Shown in pieces: positions 15,943 to 32,958 of a stretch of DNA of 64,000 bases (position 1 is the first letter of the stretch; the number at the start of each line of letters is the position of its first letter). The stretch comes from Pempheris klunzingeri (taxonomy: Eukaryota > Chordata > Actinopteri > Acropomatiformes > Pempheridae): contig NC_092013.1 of NCBI RefSeq assembly GCF_042242105.1, positions 16,802,618-16,866,617 of the forward strand, in the 5' to 3' direction. Position numbers and translations under genes: made by a program. The notes under the pieces are model-generated. The model saw only the letters and a program-made list of their open reading frames with translations, did no database searches and was not told the DNA's origin.

Positions 15943-18900
15943 TCACTGGCCAGTCTCGGCATTGTTCAGCGTCGTGGGCTTCTTGGTGGAGCGCTCAACC
16001 ACCCAAGGGTGTGACAGGACGCCCTGGATGGGCAGTCTGTGCATGGGGTTGTGCTTCAGCAGCCTGGCAACCAAGTCTTTGGCTCCAGCACCGATATCAG
16101 CCTGTGCGGGGTAAGTGTACTCCACCTGGATGATGAATGCAGAATTGAATATTAAAAAATGCAATTATATTATTATGAATCTATGGCACCGGTCTGCAAA
16201 ATCGGATGGGATGAAAAGGTGACAGTCCTGAACACGCCAAGTTGCTTTAAAGAAATAAAATAACAGAACTAAGTGAACCGGGCAAGTTGTTCGCTTCAGA
16301 TAGGGGTTTAAATGTAAAGGCCTTGTCACCCCATTTCTTCAGAAATTCTACGAACAAAGAAAAGATGCTCCATAGGCCTCAGACTACACAACCAATAGAG
16401 AATCTAAAAAATAATTTAAGGAAGAAGTTCAGACAAAAATGCATTTAAAGATAAATCGCAACCCTTAGATTTAGGTGTTAAATGAGTTAGTGACTCGTAC
16501 ATTAAACAGTGAGGGGTTATAAACAGGCCACCTCTGACCAGATCTACAGAGACCATTGTTGGCTATACTGAGACAAAGACCTGTTCCTGAGGTATTCTGA
16601 TTAAAAACCTGCCTCATCTAGTATTGGTAATATGAACTGTGGAAAAATTATTTTTCCGACCTGTAGGGTTGAAACAATTGATAAAATTAACTGGGAAGTA
16701 CAGTGAGGTACATTTATTTAGGACATATGACTATTTTTTAAAATTTCACACACTCCTTTGTGCACTAAAACGTAGATAAAATACACAGCTTTATGATATA
16801 CTGTGTGCTATATGTTGTTTGGGTGCCTGCCTCTTTGTGCCTTACCCTTGATATCCTGCGGTAAGTCTCTTCATGAGTTTTTGCCTCAAATGGAGGTTTT
16901 CCAACCAGGAACTCATAGCAAAGCACACCCAGACTCCACAGGTCCACCTTTTCATCGTGAGTCTTTCCCTCAATCATCTCTGGAGGCAAATAGTCCAGTG
17001 TTCCACACAGTGTTGATCTCCTGAAGCAGGAAAGAAAAATCAGTAGTTTGTTATTTAGCGCTCAGTGAACTCAGGAAACTTCAAGAAAAGAGAAAAAACA
17101 AAAACAAAGAACAATTCCCAACCTGAGCAAAGAGACACTGAACCAAATTCCAAACTTTACAATACCATAGTTTTATTAAAAAGCTTCTACAGACAATAGG
17201 TTACTAGAAATTTCTGAAAACATAAATGGTGCCATTTGTATGAAAACATATGCACATACCTGGAGGAGGGTGTGTGAACAGACCAGCCAAAATCTGCAAT
17301 CTTCAGCTCTCCGTTGGCCCCCAGTAGCAGGTTCTCTGGTTTGATGTCCCTGTGGATCACCTTCTTGGAGTGGCAATAGTTGAGGGCATCTGCCAGCTCC
17401 ATAATGTACTAGTGTAGCACATAACACACGGGGAACACGACACGCATCACTATTTGTTTGACGGCATCCTCTGAATTTTGGAGTGTTCCACAAACTCAAG
17501 GAAGGACACTGAATGGCAACATGTTTGCAGACTCAGTATACACCTGACACTGACTTAAATGATTACCTTCTCTGAATAAAATTATACGCGTTTATAGGTG
17601 GAACAAGTAGGATTTATTGGTTGCGGTTTGCAAACACAACATTTAAAGTAGGCCCCTCCTCATTTGCTCAGCCAACCACATTTAGGGTGCTTGACAGTGA
17701 GTAAAAAAAACAGATCCACTCTTGTTTTGAAACACTTTCAAACCCATCTTTTGATGGAGGACCATTATTTTGTATGAATATTGTGTTCTTTAAGAAAATA
17801 CTACTCATACCGTTGATACCAATACTAGTCACTCTACCGTTGATACCAATACTAGTCACTCTACCGTTGATACCAATACTAGTCACTCTACCGTTGATAC
17901 CAATACTAGTCACTCTACCGTTGATACCAATACTAGTCACTCTACCGTTAATACCAATACTAGTCACTCTACCGTTGATACCAATACTAGTCACTCTACC
18001 GTTGATACCAATACTAGTCACTCTACCGTTAATACCAATACTAGTCACTCTACCGTTAATACCAATACTAGTCACTCTACCGTTAATACCAATACTAGTC
18101 ACTCTACCGTTAATACCAATACTAGTCACTCTACCGTTAATACCAATACTAGTCACTCTACCGTTAAGTAAAAGTGCTCATTTGTTAGTAAACATTTTAC
18201 AAAAAGGTCTTAAGTTGGCAAACTTACTGTGGCACTTCTGTCCTCAGGAAAAGATCCACAGCGCTGAAGCTCACTGTATAGTTCACCCTTAGGTGCAAAC
18301 TCAAGGATGAGATACACACGAGTTGTATCATGAAAGTAACCGTAGAGGCGCAGGATGTTGGGGTGCCTGCAGGACGTCGATGCAGAGAAAATCGTTGAAA
18401 TACCAAACAGATACTTCAAAAGAACAAAGACCGACAGAACTAACTGGACATCAGCGTTAGCCAACGCTCCAGCAACGGTTTTATAGAGGATTTCCACAAC
18501 CTGTGGTCACACAAAAGTTTTTAATACCTTTGGAAAATGCAATCACAGAGCATGATTCTGCTTATCCATGAACTACCAGGTTGCAATAAAGAAAAATAAA
18601 TGTAGCCACATTTTCCAAGAAACTAATTTAAGCAGCATGTGGCTGCTCGGTTTTTTGAGGTCACAATCACTCTAGAATCGATCTTGCCAGGCTCCAAGTT
18701 ATGCTTATGTGGCCGAACCACAGTGGTTCAAACCAATAAATATGAGCTGGAGTTTGGCTGTTACGAGAAGCAACTGTTCGTTCAAAGACAGCAGTGGCGG
18801 GTCCTAAAGAGGTCAACACAGATGCTGCTAAAGCATCAGTTATATTGGATCTGTGCATTACAAGCAATGAACGACACTTCTCTCGACCGACTTCGGCTAC

Positions 18901-20892
18901 GGTTTTAACTACGCCATATGGTTTGTTGATCTCAGTGGTTAAAGTTGGCCTGTATAGGATAGATGGTCCATCCAGTCACCTGCCAAGTATTTTTTGAATG
19001 TGCCTGCCCCTAAAAACACATTCTACCAATGACTTCCCAGATGGTTGTGTGTAACAAAACATCTGGTGGATAAGATTAACGTGGCACACCAGCACAGCAA
19101 AACGGAGCGTAACCAGTGTTCACACGTTAAGTAAAGGCTTTACACATAATACCTGCCATATAGGATACTCAGATAACACGAGAGTATGGTTGACACGCAA
19201 TATATTACATTGACACTCAATATATTACATTGAGTGTCAACTCCAACAAACATAGGTTAAGGTTAATTTCAGTCTGGTTAGTGCCACACTAACCAGACTG
19301 AAATGAACTTTTTTAAAAGATGAGTTAAAGGAATTTTTCAACTGTATCATTTGAGCAACTTCTCCATGAGGTAATTGCTGTCACTGTCCCAGCTGTTGTT
19401 CATATTGCAAAGTTTTCTAGTATGTAGCAGTGGCTGCTGTAATATAAACGTAGTGAACGTCCAGGCATCTCCATTCAGCTTAAACCCCACAGGTTAGAGT
19501 TTATCCTACGTCATGTGCCATCGTCTTTGTACAGCCTAACAAAAATAACCAGGCTTGCCGTGAAAGTGATTCAGAGTTTGGTAGAGGGTCGCCAGCAACT
19601 GAAGCCTCAGAGCACTTTGAAATTTTAAAAATTCGAAGACCACCGTTTCAAACTGCCTCTGGTTGGCCCAACAGTCAGTATTCATATTTAGCATTATATA
19701 GATGGCGTAATTTGAACACCACATTACCTGAGGTGAGACTGGATCTCTACTTCCCTCCTCAGCTGGTGCTCCACCCCAGCCTTCTCCAGCTGCTTCTTGA
19801 AGAGCACCTTCAGGGCCAAGATGAACTTGCTTTGTCGCTCTCTGGCAAGGTAGACGTTGCCAAATTTACCCTTTCCTAAGGGACGGCCAATGTCAAAGTT
19901 TTCCAGGCTCCACCGCTTGCTGTGTGAGCAGAAAGGTGCGTAGTTAGACAACTGCAACAACATTTGCGGTCTCAAAGATTATATGAAGAAAATACAAATG
20001 ATGAATCACACTTATGATACATACTCTGATGCAGAGGCCTTTGCAGGTTCATTCTTGGCAGGTTTGTCTAACAAAAAGATAAAAGGAAATATTCTAGTAT
20101 CCAACACATACACACACACACCACTGATTTGGTCGTCACATTTTGTATCATACTCACTCTGTGGCTTCTCCAGCTTTGCAGGTTCTGATGGAGGTTTAGC
20201 CGGCTCTGGGTTCACCTTAGGTACAATTTTCTTTGGCTGGTATTGCTGGGAACTGCGTTTGGGCTGCGGCGTGGGATTTCCTTTCTGAGCAGCAGGGTTT
20301 ACGTTCTGATCAGTGGGGTGCGTGGACTTGACAGTAACAGAGACATTGGATACTGGTTTCTGATGGCTAGCAGGCCGCTGAATGCGCTGAGGTCCATTTG
20401 ACAAACCGAGGACACGCTGATGTGGAGTTGGTGTGACTACAGCCATTTGAGTCCCATGTGACTGTTGTGACACAGGAATCCTCTTTGGCCCTTCACCATT
20501 TGACTGAAAGCGAAGGAAATCACCAAAAACTTTTTGATCTGAGAGTAACATGAAAAGCTCCATCTTATGTCCCTCACCATTTCACTAGTTTGGTAAACAC
20601 ACAACCACTTCTACTTTGACAACTAGCTGCCTTAATTTTTATTGTCATTATCGTGATTTCAGTGATCAAAACCTGTTGATTCTTATCCAGGTCTATAAAT
20701 GCATATGCACAGTTGTGTGTGCAAAGACTTAACACATCCACACCAATACACAACACCAACAGATCAGAAAAGGGGTCTTTGACAGCAATGAAAAGCACTA
20801 TATCAGTTTTATGGTAAAACTGTGCTTACCTTCACCTCAGGCCTATGAAGCTTCATGTCCTTTGTCAGCTTGAGCCTGGCAGCAGAGTCCAT
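15943..20892 (-). CDS. aurka: Aurora kinase A, 8 coding exons
   Basis: Mitotic Ser/Thr kinase acting at centrosomes and spindle poles, activated by TPX2. Coding exons on the - strand are 20892-20830, 20503-20158, 20067-20025, 19919-19728, 18366-18228, 17408-17260, 17020-16846 and 16125-15943. All have GT-AG ends and compatible phases, total 1290 nt, 429 aa (human 403; the extra length is N-terminal). Visible motifs: A-box-type QRVL at 50-53, glycine loop GKGKFGNV at 166-173, catalytic Lys188, HRDIKPEN at 280-287, DFG at 300-302, and activation loop RRSTLCGT with Thr314 equal to human Thr288. Start: first ATG in the second transcribed exon, which gives [12 protein letters not shown]. The C-terminal destruction-box area reads RLPI where human has RPML. 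The QRVL, HRD and W-containing DFGWS features separate it from non-Aurora kinases; the A-box points to Aurora A rather than B. Confidence 0.97.
17809..18166 (+). repeat. 27-bp minisatellite, 13 full copies, in an aurka intron
   Basis: The unit contains ACCGTTGATACCAATACTAG and TCACTCT, repeated every 27 bp 13 times plus a partial copy. The copies are nearly identical. One site varies: G (GTTGAT) in copies 1-5, 7 and 8, and A (GTTAAT) in copies 6 and 9-13. Because 27 is divisible by 3, both strands have open frames through the array; these are not genes. It lies in the intron between the exons at 18366-18228 and 17408-17260, ending about 60 bp from the upstream exon. Confidence 0.97.
19210..19304. 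repeat. two adjacent perfect hairpins in an aurka intron
   Basis: Hairpin 1 is 19210-19240: 12-bp arms (TTGACACTCAAT) with a 7-nt loop. Hairpin 2 is 19266-19304: 18-bp arms (ATTTCAGTCTGGTTAGTG) with a 3-nt loop. A 20-bp near-direct repeat (TGACACKCAATATATTACAT) precedes hairpin 1. Both lie in the intron between exons 19919-19728 and 18366-18228. Their origin (small foldback transposon or structured RNA) is unknown. Confidence 0.85.
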
Positions 20893-21660
20893 GATCTGAG
20901 AAAGCAGAAGAAGGAGATGGGTCATTTAATATTTAAACAAACAAGTCATTAGCATTTAGTGAAGGGTTATAACAACAATACATGTTGTGGTCCCTGACAC
21001 AAAGACATCATGCTAACTTCTAAAGCCGTTTTAGCTACTCTAGGTTGACGTCGATTTGCTTTGGCCACAATTGTCTCAATGCCAAAATGAACATGAGGGT
21101 TATCTCCTCAAAAGTAGCTTTATGTGTGATGTGCCCTTGTATCTTTATTTATTTTTTACAGACTTCTGAAAACCACATCCATGAATGAAGATTAATCGTT
21201 AGCAGCGTCCGCAGCACGGCTAACGGTACCGTGACTAACGTTTGGGGACGTGAACGTTAAGTCTAGAGCTAACGTTAGTATTAGTTAACGTAACTTACCT
21301 TAATATGTTATTGCACAATGACTGAGAGCAGTCACTGACCGGGAACTTATCCAGAACTGAAACCCAGAGGAGCTCTCAGGCAGCTTAGCTTAGCTTAGCT
21401 TACCCTAACTAGCTAACTTAGCAGCTACGACGACCCGTTGACTACAGCTGATGTTTGCGACGGCATAAATTTCCACTGTAAAGATACAGCGAGTTTTTTC
21501 TGACGAAGCTATCGCGCTATGATCCCTTCAGGCGTTGTGAAAAGGGGCAAACGCGGATAAATGTGGCTCAGAAAAAAGTCGTGCGTGTTTAACCTCAAAC
21601 CTGCCTGCTAACACTTCCCTCACACTCTGCTTGTTTAATTTCAAACGTCCCTCTGTTCAA
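20893..21660 (-). other. aurka: aurka 5' UTR with a non-coding first exon (inferred)
   Basis: The exon with the start codon opens at 20895 after a CTTTCTCAG acceptor, only 3 nt before the ATG. An AG|GTAAGT donor on the - strand ends an upstream non-coding exon at 21299. The transcription start should lie between about 21400 and 21650. The stretch includes an (AGCTT)n-like run near 21385-21405. Confidence 0.6.
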
Positions 21661-21792
21661 AACCTTTAAATACACCGCAGCCTCCTATTGGCTGAGGGAA
21701 TGCCCTCTGCTCGCTTCTCATTGGCTTGACGCGACATTCTATATGACGTATGTCGTGACGTCAGAGGGAGCCTCCAAAACAGCAGAGGGCAG
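21640..21792 (-). promoter_or_regulatory. aurka: aurka promoter: two CCAAT boxes, CHR-type elements, CRE
   Basis: On the - strand there are CCAAT boxes at 21724-21720 and 21691-21687, 33 bp apart, followed by TTTGAA elements at 21661-21656 and 21645-21640. A perfect TGACGTCA lies further upstream at 21756-21763. NF-Y sites spaced about three helix turns apart with a nearby cell-cycle homology region (TTTGAA) are the known architecture of G2/M genes bound by MuvB/B-MYB complexes, which fits aurka. A CTCF-like site is at 21779-21792. Confidence 0.7.
21779..21792 (+). promoter_or_regulatory. CTCF-like site beside the aurka promoter
   Basis: ACAGCAGAGGGCAG matches the CTCF core in 13 of 14 positions on the + strand. 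It sits immediately upstream of the aurka CCAAT boxes, opposite in orientation to the site at 15435-15452. Confidence 0.5.
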
Positions 21793-24070
21793 CAGACCGT
21801 ATAGTCTATAGTATACATAGTCTATGGTATATAACTGTATTTGTAAGGGCCCTCGAAGATGAAATAAAATCATCTTCACAAAAATATACACAGCTCTGCA
21901 AACATAAAAAATAGAATAAAAACATGCTAGCATATAGGCAAGAGTAAATACAACCATCATGACTGAAATCAATTCATGTACATGTAAACATTCACAGGAG
22001 GGGAGTTAAAATGTATGTGATTATTTTAAGTAGTATGAAATTCTCCCTTTTTTCTCTCCCTTTATTGTGTAAATAACTATTATTCTATTCTCTGACATGT
22101 GTTAAGTCCATTTTTTTTCACAATTTGAAGCGCAGCTTATTTTGAAACATGGGTTCTCCCAGAGCACCTGGACTGGGGTGTTTGCTACATGCCTGGGTTG
22201 GTAAGAAATTGTGAGAAATCTCTGACTTTCTTACGTATATGTTAATTTTCGCTATTATATCAACTTGCTATAAATGTGACAGGATTGAAAGACAGGCCTG
22301 CTCTGTTAATGGTTGATCTAAAAAAAAAAAAAAAACAGCAAAGCAGCACATTTTGAAAACAGGATGGTGATATGATTACACCAAAAGATTACTTTGGTTA
22401 CTTTATTACTATTGTGATGTGATTATTGTGATGAAAAACACATCAGCCTGCATAGATGGAGGATTTGTAGTTTTTGTCACAGCTTTTTACAGGAGGTTAT
22501 AATGACGTCCTGGTGTTTAAAATGTCAGAGAGCATTTCAGAGAGCAGAAACATGCCAGCAGTTCTGGACAGAGATCTTAGCATGAACATTTTTATATCCA
22601 GCTCATCAGAACTGTTGTCATTAATTTCTAATTAAAGCCAGATGAAGAGACCGACACAGCTGCTGCAAACTGCAGGTCAGTGCCTGGTTTAACAAAACTA
22701 AGAAGTCACATCCTGTTGTGGAAAAGCTGCTGCTGTGGTTGTAGACATATTACAGGTCTGAAGCTCCAGAGCCTGAATGAGACAAGATATGACAGACTCA
22801 TCAGATTCTGGTGGACAGACGGTGGTCCACATTCAGCTTCCTTATAGCTACAAAAGTATGCATTTATTTATTTATATATGCATTTACACACCTTTTCTTC
22901 CATGTTGTATGAGTCGGTCAGCTGTTTCTTGTCAGCCGTCTACATCAGAGTCCTGCACAGGCAGATCTGGTGTGATTTTGTGCATCTCTCTGTCAGATGG
23001 TGATGACTCCTGTCCTGTCCTGGATCTCTCTTTCCCTGCAGGCCACATTCAACTTTTTGGAAACATTTCTGTGGTATCTGAATTATGATGATTTGCCAAA
23101 AAAATATCTGTGGAGCCACATTAAACATGATCATGATCATGGAAGGGAATTATTTCAGTTTTCCACTGATACTCTCAGATTGTTAGATATCAATTTCTGA
23201 CATTGAAACTACCTGCACTTACTTACTCCTCTACTTACTTACTACATTTTGTAGATTTCAGTGCTTAGTTATGAGACATGTTGTGACTGAACTGCACTGT
23301 GGTCTAATGCTAGTGTCATTGTTTGCTTTTGCTCTCTAGATAATCACTTTTGTTTTGATTGCTCTGTGACTGTCCTCATCCCTCACATGCTTCCTATTTC
23401 TCCAGTAAATCCAAAACTTATGATCTTTTTAAAGATATGATATCTAGATTTTGTACAATGGTGTGACTCTGGAAGTACACAAGTACATCTGAGTAGATGA
23501 GTATTCTTGGAGATGTAAAGAAACACACATTTTCAGGCAGTGACACATTGAGCTGCACCTCTACTTTGGGTGACTTCCTTTCTTAATGGACAATGTTGAT
23601 GCCACAAAGTCGACATAAGGAAAGAGGAACTGCTAAGTGACCAATCAGAAGTAAAACTGGTGATGTCAAGCATGTTTAAAGTGACTAAAACAGGATTTAT
23701 TTCCATTAAAGTTGTTCTGCTCTGCAACGCAGCCATCAAGTGCTGCCACCCTGTGGTCGGATGCTACAGTCCATACTAAGACATAAACATTGCTTCAATT
23801 ACTATTTCACACAGGTGCCTATTATATGCTGAGAGACACCTTTACTGTAATGTGTCAGGGGGCTGAAACATTACAGGTGTATGATCTTCAATGGTTTTTA
23901 ACTTCAAGATATTGAGCCTGCAAACTTCTCTTCACAGGAGTGCAACATGTATTTCCTTCATACTAGTTTTTGTCTTTGTTTGGACGGGGCAAAAGTTAAC
24001 CAATCTGTCAAGAGCATCATCTACACAGACATACTACACATAAAGTGAAAGGAACAGCACAGATGGTAAT
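21793..24070. other. spacer between the aurka promoter and the prelid3b 3' end
   Basis: No recognisable exon or known repeat. A weaker CTCF-like sequence occurs on the - strand near 23741-23758. Composition is AT-rich. Confidence 0.5.
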
Positions 24071-26182
24071 TTAAATAATTTTATTTTCAACCATTCACAT
24101 CAAACTGTTTTCCAACCAGTAACTTAACAACAGCAACATTTAATTAACTGTGGCCCTACACTGGTCCTAAACTCCTTTCAAGATTAGATTTGACCTTTTT
24201 CCTAGGAGACATTACATGAAATCTTTTTACACAACTTCTTTTGATCATATTGCAAGTCTAGCATTCGGCCACAGTGTGGCAGCATGTGGCTCTTACATTT
24301 CAAACGTGCAATATCAGTGCATGACCAGTATTTGAAGAATGCAGCTGTATTGGCCTGCACCTTCTGTAGTGTGTAGGACCTCTGATGGTACAGAGGAGCA
24401 CTGCAAAAACACACCATCACACCTTCAGCGAACAATGACTTTTGGAATGCATACATCTCTTGACTGAACCTCACAAAGGCAATCAAGCTATTTGTTTTGG
24501 CAGAATCACACCAGTGGAGATACAATGTTTTCACACCAACCATGTTGCCACTTTAAAATAACAATTATTTGGATAAATATCAACTCAGTGTTAAATACTG
24601 TATAATTTATACTGAATTCTAGCTCAAAAACACACCATTTATTTTTCTGAATACGCTCAATTTCCATTTCAACAGCATCCAAGGCCTTTTTTGCTTTCAG
24701 CTGTTGTAGCTTATTTGAGAAATTACTGGCAAAGATATATTAAATAGCTTAAAATAATTTATTTTATTGTCACATTCTGCAGTTGTTGAGAACTTTTTTC
24801 TTCAGAGGCACAAAATGCACATATTCCAATTTCTAACCGAGCATGTGATACAACACTTCTCAAGTCAACCCAAGTTGCAACTCACTACTCCAAAATCAAC
24901 TGTTCCTCTTAATAAATATTAGTTACAAGTTAAAAAAAAACGAAAAATGAAGAAACTAAGGCGTTCACCATCACCCCACTGCTGTCCGTTGTATGAAGAG
25001 AGAACTTCTCAAATGCAAATTGTAACCACATTTAACCTCTCAGAGAATAATATCAAAATATTCAGAGATTATCTGCACCTTCCTCATGTGTAGCAGCTTT
25101 TCTTTTGTTAAAATCTATCATTTTGTTTTTGTGCAAATACGTGCAAAGGTCTTAGCCTTTACACTGAGAGGACATGCTGAGAGGACTGTGTTGTAACTGA
25201 GGAGCAGCAGCCTTGTGTGCTTTGATAAAACATGTTGAGGTACAGTGTTTTTACTGGTTTGTTTGCATCAACACATCAGGCTGATTTAAACCCAAGTCGC
25301 ACTAAATCAGCATTTGAGAAGGTCTTCCACTTCAAAAAACATAAATATGGCAAGTACCTTGATCCCTTAATTTCATTTAAATACCTTCATAACAATATTA
25401 GTTATCACATAATAACAAAATGCAGTTTATATTCAGACTTGCGTATGTTGCCAGATACAGAATGTCTGGTTATTTCTGAGGTCCCACTAGAAAACTTTGT
25501 TGAGGAGATGCCTCTCTTGTACAAACAAATCTGACGATGGCTGTGTTAACCCAACCTTTTAGTCTCCGACACCCGAAACCACTTCCATGTACCCTTGGCT
25601 TGCATTCTTCTTGACCGCTGCCTCAAAAAGGCGTATCTCAACAGCAGTATTCCTCACAGCCACGTCTGTACACCTCACATAACCACAACCATTTCACGCC
25701 AGAGGAGATTTGCTGGCATTCTGAGGTCTTTTGAAGATGAAAACACAGCTTGCAAAAGTGCTTTTAAGAGGCTGGACAAAAAGCGATGTGTCTGCTTTGG
25801 CACTTTTCTTGTGCTTTCAGTTCATCCAGTGTCTCTGATACTTCTTTCCCAGTGCTACATGTTTCCAAACACACAGATAACAGTGGTGTTTAAACTTTTC
25901 CCTGAGTGTGCCACCCACTTTTTCCCTCCACAAGTCTCTCATCACTGCGGTCCTGCCGGGCAGCATCCCCTGAAAACCCTCCACAGAATCCCTTTACGTT
26001 GCAGCCTGTTGCTGAAAGTATATCTAATGTAGATAGTAAAGTATATAAGAAATGGAGGAATTGTACCCTTAAATAATACAAAAACTCTAGAGCACCAAAA
26101 CGGCATCAAAGCATCATAAAGGGAGGCTGGTTGTACTGGCTTGTTATTTCTCTCAGACTCTGCTGGAAACGGGAGGCAGGTG
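24071..26182 (-). other. prelid3b: prelid3b 3' UTR (inferred)
   Basis: About 2.1 kb of AT-rich DNA without a recognised exon follows the stop. A good AATAAA on the - strand is at 24085-24080. The human gene also has a long 3' UTR. Extent is inferred from the signal only. Confidence 0.45.
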
Positions 26183-31201
<5,019 letters not shown>

Positions 31202-31385
31202 GGTTTAACGGGTTAACTAACCGATGCCGGTGATACCGGGGAGACGAGCAGCGGATAAGCCGGTAGGCAGCCACAGTCACACTGGCTGAAATCACTGAAC
31301 CACGTTCAAAGACAACCGCAAAGCTCCCTCCCACTACCACAGCTGTCACATGCTTACTATTAGTGACGCACTTCCGCTTGTCAGC
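31202..31385 (-). promoter_or_regulatory. prelid3b: prelid3b 5' UTR and promoter with ETS/CRE-type pair
   Basis: The - strand reads GCGGAAGTGCGTCA at 31377-31364, an ETS site fused to a CRE-like half site, about 165 bp upstream of the start codon. Such pairs are common in TATA-less housekeeping promoters. The surrounding DNA (30600-31400) is CpG-richer than its flanks. Confidence 0.55.
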
Positions 31386-32540
31386 GCATGGCGCGTGAGC
31401 GCACAGAGACTGGGGACAGCTGAAAGAAACATGTTTTATATTATAAGTCGATATTTAGATGCATGTGATCGTAGCCCGTGTGAGTATTGCTCTGTATATG
31501 AATGTACAGCATACACTGTTTCTCCTGTTCAGCCATGCCGCCTGCAGAATGGGCCTTTCACCTTTGATGTTACACAATTCAGCTGAATGAAGGTTGAAAG
31601 TTCCTCCTCTGCAACCTTGGAAGAATCAGAGATAGCAGGTTGCTGACGCACCAGAATCAGTGGTCTTTAGGCAGAGCTGATCGGTAATGCTATAAAACAT
31701 ATCTGTGGGATATTTAAGTGCAATATTTCACTGGGGTTTTATTTTTACTCCGCAGCTAGTGCCACCCGCTAGAGGAGAGTATTATGCTTAACACACACGT
31801 TTGATGAGTTTCAGACTGCAGGACAGATCAGGACCCTTTGAACCTGAGAGGTCTTGAGATGATAACAAGGGAAGGACAGCAGAAAAAACTAATCTAAAGA
31901 AAGCTATACTTATTTTCCCAGACTTCCTTTTTGTCCTTGAGAATAAGCTCATTTGTTGTTACTTCTTTTGGGACTCCACAATTTTTTTTTTTAATGAAAC
32001 ATGAGGAAAGCACTCTGGTGGAGTGGTTGAACTTCACAATCAAAAGTCACATGTTGACATTTCTGCATTTTAAGGTTAAGGTTTGGTCCTCTGAAAGCTG
32101 ATTGTTGAGTGCAGGCTTCTTGACCTCATTACCACCTTTAGACAGCCTGGCCTCAGTGAGGTATTATTGCGTTCGTCACCGTAACCTGTATTCACATGTG
32201 GGTTACATGCAGTATTGTGGCCTTTATCCCTGTCAATGTGTCTGGTCGACTTCATTGCAACAGTGCAGGGGCATTTCTGGGTCATGTGTGCTTATCTCAG
32301 AGTGCAGACACGCTGGCCAAGTTGAATGTAATCTCTATGTCCCAGACTCGTGACAGTGGGAGGAAACTGTGACAGCCTTGAACGGTATCATTGAGCTGTC
32401 AGAGAACTGTCCATCACTGCGGCTGAGTTTACTTAATTTTAGTGCAGTTTAACTTGAAATGGTAAGACTGAATGAAAAGGGAAAGTATTTGTTTTAGTGT
32501 AGTAATAATGAATGTACACTCACGCTATTAGAAATCATCA
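31386..32540. other. spacer between prelid3b promoter and tubb1 3' end
   Basis: No recognisable exon on either strand; in particular no ATP synthase epsilon subunit (atp5f1e), which lies between these genes in human. A 12-of-14 CTCF-like match is on the - strand at 31772-31759. Confidence 0.5.
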
Positions 32541-32958
32541 CTCTTTAATTTTACTGTATGAGATTACCGTCATAATTTAGATACAAAACACTCAATGCAA
32601 CATTTACTGTGGGTTTAAAAAAAACAGACAGCGCTAACATCACAATTTAATTTTTAAGGCCGTGGGTTATATAGAACTGGCATAACATAACATCTTTCAT
32701 ATATACATGCAAACATTTTCCTGTTTCAATCCTTAAAAACAAATATACAAGCTTAGAAATAATTTGAATACATGAAAGACATTGAGCATTATTGTTTCAA
32801 TGTCACAGCACCTTTCATCAAGTAAACGCTATCTAAATCAACCATAAATTAACCAACAAAGTAAGAGTTCCTTTTCAAGCCAACGATCCCACATATGTTT
32901 TCCACAACCTTTAAACAAGGTGCCAAACCTACACACCACACTGCATGCCCTCCGTCTT
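32540..32958 (-). other. tubb1: tubb1 3' UTR (inferred)
   Basis: AT-rich DNA follows the tubb1 stop. Variant signals ATTAAA (- strand) are near 32646 and 32545. No consensus AATAAA is obvious nearby. Confidence 0.4.

Noticed and set aside
17668-18292. Long ORFs on both strands (repeated SIGINGRVT and LPLIPILVT)
   Set aside because: They are produced by the 27-bp tandem array, whose unit length is a multiple of three; the array is inside an aurka intron.
23741-23758. CTCF-like CCACAGGGTGGCAG on the - strand
   Set aside because: Two mismatches in the core positions; too weak to list beside the aurka sites without a matrix score.
24202-24543. 113-aa Cys-rich ORF on the - strand
   Set aside because: No recognised family; lies in the presumed prelid3b 3' UTR with no splice or start evidence.
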